Positions 15,898 to 24,736 of a DNA stretch of 64,000 nucleotides are shown here, one piece after another. The notes beneath the pieces are model-generated. The model did not search any database and was not told where the DNA came from. It saw only the letters and a list, made by a program, of their open reading frames with translations. Origin of the DNA: Bryobacterales bacterium. Its GTDB lineage: Bacteria > Acidobacteriota > Terriglobia > Bryobacterales > Bryobacteraceae. The position numbers were made by a program, and so were the translations under genes. Numbering within the stretch: position 1 is the stretch's first letter; every line of letters starts with the position of its first letter. The DNA lies in the NCBI GenBank assembly GCA_020847045.1, contig JADLCT010000023.1, forward strand, positions 1-64,000, in the 5' to 3' direction.

Positions 15898-18800
15898 TTG
15901 AATCGTTTGCGGTACTGGAAGTCGATGCCGAAGATGCCGTTTTCGTCGCGGACGGCGAGAACGGAAAAGTCGCGCGAGAAGTCCCACTGCAGGCGCACGA
16001 TCTGGTTTTGCGTGCGGTTCAGGTTGGTGATGTAGGTGACGGTGATTTCGCGCGACAACTGCTGTTCGATGGTGAGGCGGGCCTGCGGCGTATTGGTGAT
16101 GGTGTTCAGCTCCGGGTCGATCTTGATGCGGGAGACGCCGAAAAAGCGCTGCAGCCTGTTGTTGATCGGCCCGCTCAAGGGGGCGGAGATGGCGGCGCCG
16201 AGCAGCGAGTTGCCGCCGGACTGCGTCAGGCTGCCGCCCTGGCTGGACGGCGTGTTCGACGTGGTGGTGGACGACGGCGCGCGGCCGACGGTGAGCAAAG
16301 CGACGATCTCATTGGACTGCAGCGGAGGGTCGGAACGGTAGCTGATGTTCAGTTTGTTGGGAGGGCCCGAGAGGTTGATGGTGACGGTGATGCCGCGGGC
16401 GCGTGTTTCGAGGTCGAGGTTGAGGACAGGCTCGATCTTGGTGGGGTTGAAGAAGCCAACCTCGCCGCGGGTGATGCGGTATTGATTGCCGAAGAACTGC
16501 ACCTCACCCTCGTTGATCGAGACGCGGCCGAGCAGAGTGGGGCGCGCGGCGGTGCCGCGGAGGCGGAGGTCGGCTTCGGGTGAGATGTCACGGGTGAGGG
16601 AGGTTTGGAGCTCGGCGTCGGGACTGGTTTCGATTTTGACGTCGAGTTGCATGCCGCGCAGGGCACGGTTCTGGATGGGGTCGGCGGGAGTGGAGCGGGC
16701 GGCGTCGGCGAGGATGCTTCCGAGGTCGGTTTTGGGATTGAGGCCGAGACGGTCGACGACGATGGCGCCGGACAGCAGGCTTTGGGCCGAGGTTCCCGTG
16801 AGGTTCAGATCACCGTCGAACGTGGTGGAGACGGCTTCCGGGTAGCGGATGCGGACGCGTGAGGCGTGGGCGTTCAGGCGGTAGATGAGCTGGCTGGTGC
16901 TGAAGCCCACGAAGCCGCGCAGGGTCAGCTCGCCGCCACCGGTGAGGGCAGAGAACTTCTCGATGGTGGCGCGGTTGCGGTCGAACCGGACGCTGCCGTT
17001 CACCTTTTCCAGGCCGTTGGGAATTCCGCGCAGGTAGAACGAGGCGCTCTGCAGCCCCATGGCCCCCAGAATTTGCGGCTGCTGGAAACCGCCGCGGATC
17101 TGCACGTCCACCTGCGCCTGTCCGGTGGCGAGCAGATCGGGCTCGAGGATGGAGAGCGCCGGCAGGTTCATGCGGCCCAGGATATTCAGGTTGAGCGGGG
17201 AACGGCCGCGGACTCCGACGGTGCCGCTCACCTGAACGTCCGTGCCTTCGCCCACCATGTGAGCGGTGGTCAGACGGATGCCGTCACGGTCGACAAAGGC
17301 CAGCAGCGGACCGTTATTCCGGATGGCGAAGCGGTTGGCCTCGGACTCGGCCCTCTGGCCATTGGCGAGATTGGGCCGCAGTTCGGCGCGGGTCAGCTTC
17401 AGATTGGCGGACCAACTGGCGGGATCCAGGATAGGACCGGAGAAGCCGATTTCGCCTTCGAAGATGCCGCGCGCCGGGAGTGTAACCGAGGGGTCGATGA
17501 CGCCGAGATCCTGAAGGGTGGCAAGGGTCAGGTTGCGGAAGCTGAACTGGCCCAGCCCGAAGCCGGAGGAGCCGAGGGACCACTCCGTGACGCCATCGGC
17601 GCGGGCGCCCCCGGCGATGGCCTCGGCGCGCAGGGTGACGGTCTGGTTCTGCGTGGAGAACCTGCCGTTCAGCTCGCCCAGCGGGCGGTTCTCGATCAGG
17701 AGATCGGGCACCTGGATGCCGCCCTCCACCGAGGAGACGCGGAGTTTGCCGTTCACCAGGCGGAGCGAGCAGTTGACGTCCGAGTGCAGGCTGCCTCGGA
17801 AGCCTTTTCGAATGGATTGCAGGTACCGCCACTGTTCGAGAGTGAAGCCGCGTCCGGAACCCTTGAACTGGATGCTGGCCGAGTTCCAATCGCCGCCGGG
17901 GGCCTGGACCGAGGCCGACGCGGTGGCGCGGCCGGGTCCAGCGGCCAGCGTCACCATGGGAACGTCGAAATCCGAGGGCGTGGCGTGGAACTCGGCTTTC
18001 ACGGACTGAATCTTTTCGCCCCATGCGGTTATGTTCGAGGCTTCCAGCGAGCCCGTGCCGGCCGGCGAGCCATATGTGCCTTCCAAATGCAGCGTTGCGT
18101 TCGCGGCTCCGGAAAGCGGCAGCGAACCGTAGCCGGCCAGCGCAAGCACGGGCGCAAGCTGAGGAGCCTTGAGGCCGAAGGCGCCGGAGAGCCGGCCGGC
18201 GGCGGTGGGACGCCAGGCGTCGAGACCGAGCGACCCCGCGCCTTCCAACGAAGCGCCAGCGGCGCGCAGCCGGAGGCCGCGCAGCGAGAGCAGAGTGGGG
18301 GCGGCCTCGAAGCTGGTTTCCAGATGCTCGATGGGACGGCCCTGCACGGTGGCGGGTCCGGATTCGAGGCGCCCGGTGACGCGGCCGTCATCGAGCGAGC
18401 CGTTCCAGGCGCCTTCGACCAGCAGCTGGCCTTGATTCAGAGACACCGGCAGGCTGGTGGGCGGCGTTGCGCTTGCCATGCGGAGCGCGGGCAGAAGGTC
18501 GTCGAGGTCAGAGGTGAGCAGTGAGAAGCGAAGTTGGCGCGAGAGGTCGCCCTGGACGGTAAGGCGCGTATGGGGCAGTTCCAGGTGGCCGGACTCGATG
18601 TGCAACCGGTTGCCCGCGCTTTCGTAAGTAGCGTCCAGGGCGCCGCCGATGGGCTGGCGGCCGGGCGTGGCGGCGGCCGGCGGCGTGATGGTCAGATTGG
18701 CCGTGGCCGTGAAGCGGTCCGGGATTCCCTCCGCCCGCACCGGCCCCGAAACCGTGCCGGACCAGACCAGCGGAATACCGGACCGTGCCGTTTGCGGCGG

Positions 18801-19919
18801 CAGTGCGTACAAGCTGGCCAGTTCCAGTCCGGATGCGTTGCCCTCTACGTGGAAGCGCGACCCGCTGGCGATGCGCGCCGAGCCGGTGAACGAGCCGCCC
18901 AGGGCGGTGGCGCGCAGGCCATCGAGAGTAATCAGGCCGGGTGCGGCGGCCCAGTTGGAGGTGGTGTTCCAGCCGCCGATCCGAATGCCTCGGGCCGCGT
19001 AGGCGAGTCCGGTGGCGGCGAGCTCGCCAGAGGCGCGCCAGCCGTCCGAGGCGGCCGACAGTTGGCCCTTCACACGGACCACGCCGCTGGGTTGAACGGG
19101 GAGGCGCAGCGGCCGGTGGAGATCGGCCACGTGGACCTCGCCGCCGCCTTCGATGGCCAGCCGCGGCGTGCGCCAATCGCTGAGTGTGACGCTGGCGCGC
19201 ACTGTGCTGTTGCCCACGGCAGCCTCGACGGCGCGCATGGTGAAGCCGGCCGCGCCGATGCGAACCGGGCCCTGCAGATCGAACTGAACCGGGACGGCCA
19301 GGGGCTGCGCCAGCGTGGAGCGGCGCATGGAGAAGCTGCCCGCATAGGCCCGGCCGAGGCGCTCATATCGAAGGCTGGCCACGAAGTCGTGGGCGCGCAA
19401 GTCCACTGGCACGATCGCATCCTCATAGTGGATCTCCGCACCCTGGATGGCCAGTTCACCGATGGCCAGATCGAGGATGGTTTCGACGGGAGACTTCGAC
19501 CGGCGCAGGGCGGGGGGCTCCGGAAAATTCCAGCGGCCCTGGGCGTCGCGGATCAGGTGCGCGCGCGGCCGCTCCAGGCGGATGGCGGCCACGTTCACCT
19601 TTTTCTGTACAAAGGAGAGGATCTTCAGATCGATGACCGCCCTGGGGACCTCCACCAGCGGAGGGGCTCCGGCGGACTCCGCGCCGTGAAGGACGAAACC
19701 GTCGAAGGTGGCGCGCCACAGCCGCCAGTCAAAAGAGAAGGCTTTCAATTCCGCGCGGCCGCCGGTGGCCCTTTCCACCTCGGCGATGGCACGGAGGCGG
19801 ATCTGCCCGGCAAGCCATTGCGACTGCAACAGACGCCAGCCGGCCCAATACCCGGCCAGCGCGAGGATGCACAGCATCACCGCGGAACGCGTCCACCAGG
19901 AACGGAGCAGGCGTCTCAC
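15894..19919 (-). CDS. tamB: TamB-like translocation/assembly module protein (DUF490, AsmA-like)
   Basis: This 1341-residue protein has one N-terminal transmembrane anchor (about 13-31) and a long repetitive beta-rich body of the kind that forms a hydrophobic groove across the periplasm. The C-terminal TamB domain carries GRVSINEGEVQFFGNQYRI, GEVGFFNPTKIEPVLNLDL and LQSNEIVALLTVGR. TamB-family proteins move phospholipids, or help assemble proteins, between the membranes. It starts with GTG overlapping the stop of the SurA-like gene (GTGA). The Omp85 protein two genes upstream is its probable outer-membrane partner. Confidence 0.92.
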   Translation of the reverse strand: MRRLLRSWWTRSAVMLCILALAGYWAGWRLLQSQWLAGQIRLRAIAEVERATGGRAELKAFSFDWRLWRATFDGFVLHGAESAGAPPLVEVPRAVIDLKILSFVQKKVNVAAIRLERPRAHLIRDAQGRWNFPEPPALRRSKSPVETILDLAIGELAIQGAEIHYEDAIVPVDLRAHDFVASLRYERLGRAYAGSFSMRRSTLAQPLAVPVQFDLQGPVRIGAAGFTMRAVEAAVGNSTVRASVTLSDWRTPRLAIEGGGEVHVADLHRPLRLPVQPSGVVRVKGQLSAASDGWRASGELAATGLAYAARGIRIGGWNTTSNWAAAPGLITLDGLRATALGGSFTGSARIASGSRFHVEGNASGLELASLYALPPQTARSGIPLVWSGTVSGPVRAEGIPDRFTATANLTITPPAAATPGRQPIGGALDATYESAGNRLHIESGHLELPHTRLTVQGDLSRQLRFSLLTSDLDDLLPALRMASATPPTSLPVSLNQGQLLVEGAWNGSLDDGRVTGRLESGPATVQGRPIEHLETSFEAAPTLLSLRGLRLRAAGASLEGAGSLGLDAWRPTAAGRLSGAFGLKAPQLAPVLALAGYGSLPLSGAANATLHLEGTYGSPAGTGSLEASNITAWGEKIQSVKAEFHATPSDFDVPMVTLAAGPGRATASASVQAPGGDWNSASIQFKGSGRGFTLEQWRYLQSIRKGFRGSLHSDVNCSLRLVNGKLRVSSVEGGIQVPDLLIENRPLGELNGRFSTQNQTVTLRAEAIAGGARADGVTEWSLGSSGFGLGQFSFRNLTLATLQDLGVIDPSVTLPARGIFEGEIGFSGPILDPASWSANLKLTRAELRPNLANGQRAESEANRFAIRNNGPLLAFVDRDGIRLTTAHMVGEGTDVQVSGTVGVRGRSPLNLNILGRMNLPALSILEPDLLATGQAQVDVQIRGGFQQPQILGAMGLQSASFYLRGIPNGLEKVNGSVRFDRNRATIEKFSALTGGGELTLRGFVGFSTSQLIYRLNAHASRVRIRYPEAVSTTFDGDLNLTGTSAQSLLSGAIVVDRLGLNPKTDLGSILADAARSTPADPIQNRALRGMQLDVKIETSPDAELQTSLTRDISPEADLRLRGTAARPTLLGRVSINEGEVQFFGNQYRITRGEVGFFNPTKIEPVLNLDLETRARGITVTINLSGPPNKLNISYRSDPPLQSNEIVALLTVGRAPSSTTTSNTPSSQGGSLTQSGGNSLLGAAISAPLSGPINNRLQRFFGVSRIKIDPELNTITNTPQARLTIEQQLSREITVTYITNLNRTQNQIVRLQWDFSRDFSVLAVRDENGIFGIDFQYRKRFK

Positions 19920-20572
19920 CGGAACACCTCCTCATGGAACTGGATGCGGACCGAGGCGCGCGCGGCCTTGAGCCAGTCGTCCATGGCCTGGTCAACTTTC
20001 TGTTCCGTGAGAATCGCCTCGATCTCGGCCTGCGCGTCCTGCACGGGCGGCACCGGTACGGGCGCTTTCACGCTTTCCCAACCCGGGACGAAGGAATCGC
20101 GGTAGTAGTTTGCGACCTCCTCGTCGGTAACCCGGACGCCGGGGCGGAAGCGAAAGTTCACGAACCGCGTGATGGTGAGCTGCAAAAGAAGGTTGCCAAG
20201 CAGGTCGGCTTCGCGGAGATGGCGGCTGGCCAACGCTTCGCCGTAGGCGGCGTCGCCGGGATAGCGCTCCGCCCGGAACTTGGCCAGAAGTGGACGGGCG
20301 ATTTCGACACCGGGCGGAGTGTAGCGGCTCAACTGCATCTCGCGGTGGATCAGCTTCAACTCGATCAACTGGTTGGCGGCGGCGGTGCGAGCGCGGGGAG
20401 AGAGATCGACCGGCTTGTCTTCGAGAAAGGCGGCCACGCGGAGGTGGTCGAGAATCTCGCTTTCAAAGATCGCCGAGCTATCGACGGAGACGGCCAGGCG
20501 GTCCACCAGCTCGGCGCGCACGGCCTGCGCGGCGAACGCCAAAAGAAGCGCGGCTGCGAAGGGGAATCGCAT
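19916..20572 (-). CDS. SurA-like periplasmic chaperone without PPIase domain
   Basis: This 218-residue protein has a signal peptide (about 1-20, ending VRA), then VDRLAVSVDSSAIFESEILDHLRVAAFLE, which matches the start of SurA_N domains. A helix-rich region and a C-terminal helix follow (DQAMDDWLKAARASVRIQF). No parvulin domain is present, so it is about half the usual SurA length and would act by binding, not by proline isomerisation. The ATG overlaps the stop of the Omp85 gene (TGATG), and its own stop overlaps tamB. This coupling suggests a dedicated chaperone of that pair. Confidence 0.75.
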   Translation of the reverse strand: MRFPFAAALLLAFAAQAVRAELVDRLAVSVDSSAIFESEILDHLRVAAFLEDKPVDLSPRARTAAANQLIELKLIHREMQLSRYTPPGVEIARPLLAKFRAERYPGDAAYGEALASRHLREADLLGNLLLQLTITRFVNFRFRPGVRVTDEEVANYYRDSFVPGWESVKAPVPVPPVQDAQAEIEAILTEQKVDQAMDDWLKAARASVRIQFHEEVFR

Positions 20573-23523
20573 CAGAACGTCTGCCCCAGGGAGAAATGAA
20601 ACTGGAAGCGGCTGAGGCGCTGCATGACAAATTCGCCCTGGCCGTTGAATAGCTGTTCGCGCGTACCACGAAAGCCGAAGAAGCTGGGAGAGTTGGGCAC
20701 GTAGGCCAGATCGAGCCGGACCGGTCCGATGGGTGTGCGGTAGCGGACGCCCATGCCGATGGCGTGCACCATGTAGTCGAACTCGGTGACGCCCGGCTGC
20801 TTCCAACTGAATGTGAACCGGTTGAGCTTGGTGAAGACGTTGCCCATGTCGTGGAAGGCAACGCCGCCAATGTGATCGCCGAGCAGCGGGAAGCGAAGCT
20901 CCAGATTGTTGACGAGCAGCGCGGTGCCGCCCACCGGGAAGCCAGTGGCTAGGTCGCGCGGGCCGGCCTGGTTTTCGGGAAAGCCGCGGTGCGTGGAGGA
21001 GCCGCCGGAAAAGAAACGCTCGGGCAGCGGGATCGGGTCTCGCGGATTCCCGGCGCGTGCGGGATTCATGTTGTATTGCCAGCCGATGGTGGTGGCGCGG
21101 GCCAGGATCAGGTCGCCCGTCAGGCGGTGGTAGCTGGCATTGCGGGCGAGCAGGCGGGAATAGCGGGTGCTGCCGCCAAAGGCGCTGCTGGCTAGTCCGA
21201 TATCGACCGAGTTGTAGTAACCGCGGCGGGACTCGATGGGGTCGTCCCGGCGCTCCTGAATCAAGGTGCCGCTGAGCAATCCGACTCTCACCGGAAGCGA
21301 GAAAACCGGAATCAGGTCCGGGGCGATATTCAGACTGTTGGCGTCGACCGTGTTCCGGCGGTAGGTGAAGCGGGTTTGCACGGTGTTGCTCCGCGACAAC
21401 ACCTTGCTGAGCTGCACGGAACCCTCCTGCCGACGGCTGGTGAACGTACGGATGTCGCGCGAAAGATCGTTGAATCCGGTAATCGTGAGAGCCAGCCCTT
21501 CCACCCCTTTGAACTGCGGCGCAAGGTAGGTGATGAGCTCCCTCTGCTGAATATTGGAGAGCCGCGTTTGCACGGCGACGGTGTGGCCATAGCCGAGAAA
21601 ATTCGAACGCGACACGCCAAAGCTGACGCGGGGGCTGAAGCCGGGCGATCCGGCGGGAGCATCGAAGTTCGAGCCGCCGCCGATGCGGGCAATTTCCGCG
21701 CCGAGACCGAAGTTCAGCGAGTACCGGCGCGCCTCTTCCACCTGGAACAGGAGAAACTTGTTGGGCTCGTCGCCATCGGGGTTCTGCGTAGCCACATCGA
21801 CGCGCGCGAACACGCCCAGATCGTAGAGGCGGCGCTGGCTTTCGATTACGGCCGATTGTGACAGAGGGTCGCCGGGATGCAGCATCACGCGCTCGTAAAC
21901 CATGCCAGGGTTGGAGGTCTTCAGTCCGCCGACAAGTACGTCGCGCACATAGCGGGGATTCCCCTCGTCGATGCGGACATGAATGCGGACCGTGCGGGGC
22001 GCGCCGGTGGGCTCGACGTCCCAATCAAACTGCGCTTCGGGGTAGCCGCGATTGTAGTAATAATTCAGCACCTGGTCGCGGTCCAGCGCGACGCTGGCCT
22101 CGCTGAAGGGTTCGCCGTCGTGGCTGCTGAACCGGGAACTGACCTGATCGAAATGATCCGGCGAGACGCCTTCCAGCTTGAACTCGCCCACCATCCACTG
22201 CTGCCCCTCGTCGATGGTGATCCGGACGCTCAAGGTGCGCTTGCCCTTCACGGATCCCTCGGTTACGCGCGGAACAATGCGCACGTCGCGGAAGCCGTTC
22301 GAGGTGTACAGGTCGCGTATGGAAGAGATGTCGGCGCTGAGCAGGGCTTCGTTGAAGCGCCCACTGCGGTAACGGATCCGCGTCGCCGGCGTGATGGCCA
22401 TCCGCTCGTGGATGGTCTCGTTGTCGAAGTAGTGGTTGCCGGTGATCTCCAGTTCGGTGAGTGTGTACTTGGGACCGAGGTCGGCCGTGTACACCACCTC
22501 CTGCTCGTCCGGCTTGGGTTGGCGTGAGTCGAACTCCACCTTGGCGCGGAAGTAGCCCTGTTGCTGAAAGTACTCGGTGAGATTCCGCATGCCCTCCACC
22601 AGCAGGTCGCGGTCGGCCGATTGCTCCTGGTAAACCGGCACGAGTTGACGCAGCTTCCCACCGCTGATTTTGGCGCCTTCGATGCGCACGCGGATGCGCG
22701 GACCCCGCTGAACGGCGACCACCGGCGTCACGGTGTTGGCATGTGGTTCGTGGCGAAGCTCGACAAGGTCCACGTCACTCAATAAGCGCTCGCGCTCGGC
22801 ATAGTAGCGGCGCATGCGTTCGATGCCCCGGGAGGTGCGCGATTCGGTGACGTCCTTCCAGCCGAGAATACCGAACACGGTGCGCCAGCGGGAGGTGCGG
22901 ATCAACGCGGGCGTCTCTTCGGCGGTAGCGCCGTTGATTTCAGGACGGGCGTACTCGGCGCGTGAAGTGGAGCCCACCTGAAACTCGATGTGGACCTGCT
23001 GGGTGGCGTCGTCGTATTGAAGCTGGGGGTTGATGCGCGCGCCGTAGTAGCCGCTGCGCTCCAGTTTGGCCCGGATGTTCTCCGTGGCGGCGCGGACATC
23101 CTCCTGAGTGAACGGATAGCCAAGCTGTAGCTTCGTGGCGCTGACAAGCTGCCCCTGGTTGGGTGGCTCACTGACGCCTGTGACGCTGACGCGCCCGACA
23201 AACCACGACAACTTGGTGCGAATCGTCAGAACCAGACCCGCCGCCTCACTGGTCATGCTGGCTTCAATGTCCTGGTACCGGCCAGTGGCGTACAGCCGTT
23301 CCAGGGCCTCGCGGAGAAGGATGCGATCAGCACTGTCACCCTGGCGGATCCGCAGGATTTGATCCAACTCGTTTTGATGCAGCGGCTGGTTGGACGGTTC
23401 GAAACGGATCGCGGACAGAGGTTTGCCCTCCCACTCCAATGCCGTCACCGGCGGGACAGCACCCAGCAGGCCGATCAGGAGGGCTACAGTGCTGGCCGCC
23501 GTCCGGCCGCGGGATCGCGCCAC
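20572..23523 (-). CDS. Omp85-family outer-membrane protein with seven POTRA-like segments (BamA/TamA-like)
   Basis: This 983-residue protein has a signal peptide (about 1-28) and a long periplasmic part (about 30-600) that I divide into seven POTRA-like units of 75-90 residues. Each runs from a beta strand through two helices with YGR- or GY/GF-type turns to a closing strand. A 16-strand barrel follows (about 605-983), with the RGF motif near residue 845 and a terminal Phe, as in outer-membrane proteins. The GTG at 23523 is preferred because TATGAT lies 7 bases upstream and a clean signal peptide follows. GTG 23556 and ATG 23535 are alternatives. BamA has five POTRAs and TamA three, so its type is uncertain. 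The tamB linkage favours a TamA-like role. Confidence 0.88.
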   Translation of the reverse strand: MARSRGRTAASTVALLIGLLGAVPPVTALEWEGKPLSAIRFEPSNQPLHQNELDQILRIRQGDSADRILLREALERLYATGRYQDIEASMTSEAAGLVLTIRTKLSWFVGRVSVTGVSEPPNQGQLVSATKLQLGYPFTQEDVRAATENIRAKLERSGYYGARINPQLQYDDATQQVHIEFQVGSTSRAEYARPEINGATAEETPALIRTSRWRTVFGILGWKDVTESRTSRGIERMRRYYAERERLLSDVDLVELRHEPHANTVTPVVAVQRGPRIRVRIEGAKISGGKLRQLVPVYQEQSADRDLLVEGMRNLTEYFQQQGYFRAKVEFDSRQPKPDEQEVVYTADLGPKYTLTELEITGNHYFDNETIHERMAITPATRIRYRSGRFNEALLSADISSIRDLYTSNGFRDVRIVPRVTEGSVKGKRTLSVRITIDEGQQWMVGEFKLEGVSPDHFDQVSSRFSSHDGEPFSEASVALDRDQVLNYYYNRGYPEAQFDWDVEPTGAPRTVRIHVRIDEGNPRYVRDVLVGGLKTSNPGMVYERVMLHPGDPLSQSAVIESQRRLYDLGVFARVDVATQNPDGDEPNKFLLFQVEEARRYSLNFGLGAEIARIGGGSNFDAPAGSPGFSPRVSFGVSRSNFLGYGHTVAVQTRLSNIQQRELITYLAPQFKGVEGLALTITGFNDLSRDIRTFTSRRQEGSVQLSKVLSRSNTVQTRFTYRRNTVDANSLNIAPDLIPVFSLPVRVGLLSGTLIQERRDDPIESRRGYYNSVDIGLASSAFGGSTRYSRLLARNASYHRLTGDLILARATTIGWQYNMNPARAGNPRDPIPLPERFFSGGSSTHRGFPENQAGPRDLATGFPVGGTALLVNNLELRFPLLGDHIGGVAFHDMGNVFTKLNRFTFSWKQPGVTEFDYMVHAIGMGVRYRTPIGPVRLDLAYVPNSPSFFGFRGTREQLFNGQGEFVMQRLSRFQFHFSLGQTF

Positions 23524-23530
23524 TGGTGTC

Positions 23531-23536
23531 ATCATA
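23531..23536 (-). promoter_or_regulatory. Putative -10 (TATGAT) for the Omp85-tamB-ppiD operon
   Basis: TATGAT on the minus strand lies 7 bases before the GTG at 23523. This spacing matches other leaderless-type promoters in the window and supports that start codon. Confidence 0.35.
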
Positions 23537-23579
23537 GCGTGGGCCGGAATGGCCACGGAGCGGCTGAAGGATGGGCCAT

Positions 23580-23588
23580 TGCTAGGAT
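23580..23588 (+). promoter_or_regulatory. Putative extended -10 (TGC TAGGAT) for the ThiF-like gene
   Basis: TGC-TAGGAT ends 8 bases before the ATG at 23597, back to back with the Omp85 operon promoter. Confidence 0.4.
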
Positions 23589-23596
23589 GAAGGCAG

Positions 23597-24613
23597 ATGC
23601 CGGAACCGGACCGCTACTCCCGCCAGGAGCGTTTCACCCCCATCGGCCCGGAAGGGCAACGGCGCATAGGCGCTTCTCGGGTTGCGATTGTGGGCTGTGG
23701 AGCGCTCGGTTCCTATCACGCCACGGCTCTCGCCCGCGCCGGCGTGGGCTACCTCCGGTTGATTGACCGGGACTACGTCGAATGGAATAACCTGCAGCGG
23801 CAATGGTTATACGAGGAGGCCGACGCCGTCGAGGCCACTCCCAAGGCCGTGGCCGCCGGACGCGCGCTGCAGCGTGTGAACTCGTCTATTACCGTCGAGG
23901 CCAGGGTCTCGGATCTGACGCCACGCAACGCGGCCGACCTACTGGATGAGGTGGACCTGATTCTGGACGGCTGTGACAATTTTGAGACGCGGTATCTGAT
24001 CAACGACTACGCCGTGCAGCAGGGCCGGCCCTGGATCTATGGCGCGGCCGTATCTTCTTATGGTTTGGTGATGCCGGTGCTGCCGGGCGAAACGGCTTGT
24101 TTGCGCTGTGTCTACCCGTCGCCTCCGCCGGGCGTGCAAGAGACCTGTGAGACGGCGGGTGTACTGTCGACCGTTACCACCACCGTCGCCGCGTTGCAGG
24201 TGAGCATGGCGTTGCAGTGGCTCTCCGGACACTCCGAGTCGATTCCGCGGCGCATCACTACGCTCGACCTGTGGAGCGGCGACATCCGTCAAACAAAGCA
24301 GCCGGGACCACAACCGGAGTGTCCGGCATGTGGTTCGGGCTATTTTGAGTGGCTGGAGGGGCGGAACCGGGCGCCAATATCGTTATGTGGCCGGAATGCT
24401 GTACAGATTCATGAGCGCAACCGCCCGCTCGATCTGGCCGAGTTGGCGCGGCGGTTGAGCGAGGTGGGAGAGGTGCGTTGGAACGAGTTCGCCCTGCGTC
24501 TGTTCCAACCACCCTTTGAGGTGACCGTGTTTCCCGACGGCCGGGCCATCGTGAAGGGGACCACCGACGCGGCCGTGGCGCGGAGTTGGTACGCACGATA
24601 CATCGGCGCCTGA
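23597..24613 (+). CDS. E1-like adenylyltransferase (ThiF/MoeB/HesA family) with C-terminal extension
   Basis: This 338-residue protein adenylates the C-terminus of a ubiquitin-like sulfur carrier (ThiS or MoaD type). Visible parts are the ATP-binding loop VGCGALGS (about 32-39), DRDYVEWNNLQRQ, LDGCDNFETRYLINDY, the probable catalytic Cys in ETCETAGVLS, and two CxxC pairs (CLRC, CPAC) that bind structural zinc. About 80 extra residues follow the second CxxC, with ALRLFQPPFEVTVFPDGRAI. They resemble the short C-terminal domain some ThiF homologues carry instead of rhodanese. No ThiS or MoaD gene is adjacent, so the partner is unknown. Confidence 0.85.
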   Translation: MPEPDRYSRQERFTPIGPEGQRRIGASRVAIVGCGALGSYHATALARAGVGYLRLIDRDYVEWNNLQRQWLYEEADAVEATPKAVAAGRALQRVNSSITVEARVSDLTPRNAADLLDEVDLILDGCDNFETRYLINDYAVQQGRPWIYGAAVSSYGLVMPVLPGETACLRCVYPSPPPGVQETCETAGVLSTVTTTVAALQVSMALQWLSGHSESIPRRITTLDLWSGDIRQTKQPGPQPECPACGSGYFEWLEGRNRAPISLCGRNAVQIHERNRPLDLAELARRLSEVGEVRWNEFALRLFQPPFEVTVFPDGRAIVKGTTDAAVARSWYARYIGA

Positions 24614-24633
24614 CGGGACGCCGTGGGCACGAA

Positions 24634-24646
24634 CCGCCTAAGGCGG
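24634..24646. terminator. Small hairpin after the ThiF-like gene
   Basis: CCGCC-TAA-GGCGG forms a 5-bp stem 20 bases after the stop codon. There is no T-run, so terminator activity is uncertain. The rest of the 123-base gap before the SBBP gene shows only a weak CACCC/GGGTG pair. Confidence 0.3.
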
Positions 24647-24736
24647 CGGAAGCGATAGCACCCAGGGCCTAGGGTGTAAGCAAAGTCTTGCATAAGAGGA
24701 TTGCCGCATCCGGACGAAGGAATGGCAGGAGCTGTG

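Noticed and set aside
16866-20105. Long plus-strand open frames antisense to tamB
   Set aside because: Compositionally biased shadows. TamB has a proper anchor and C-terminal domain and overlaps its neighbours correctly.
20573-22024. N-terminal extension of the SurA-like frame into the Omp85 gene
   Set aside because: The signal peptide starts at 20572 and the extension is an out-of-frame reading of the Omp85 gene.
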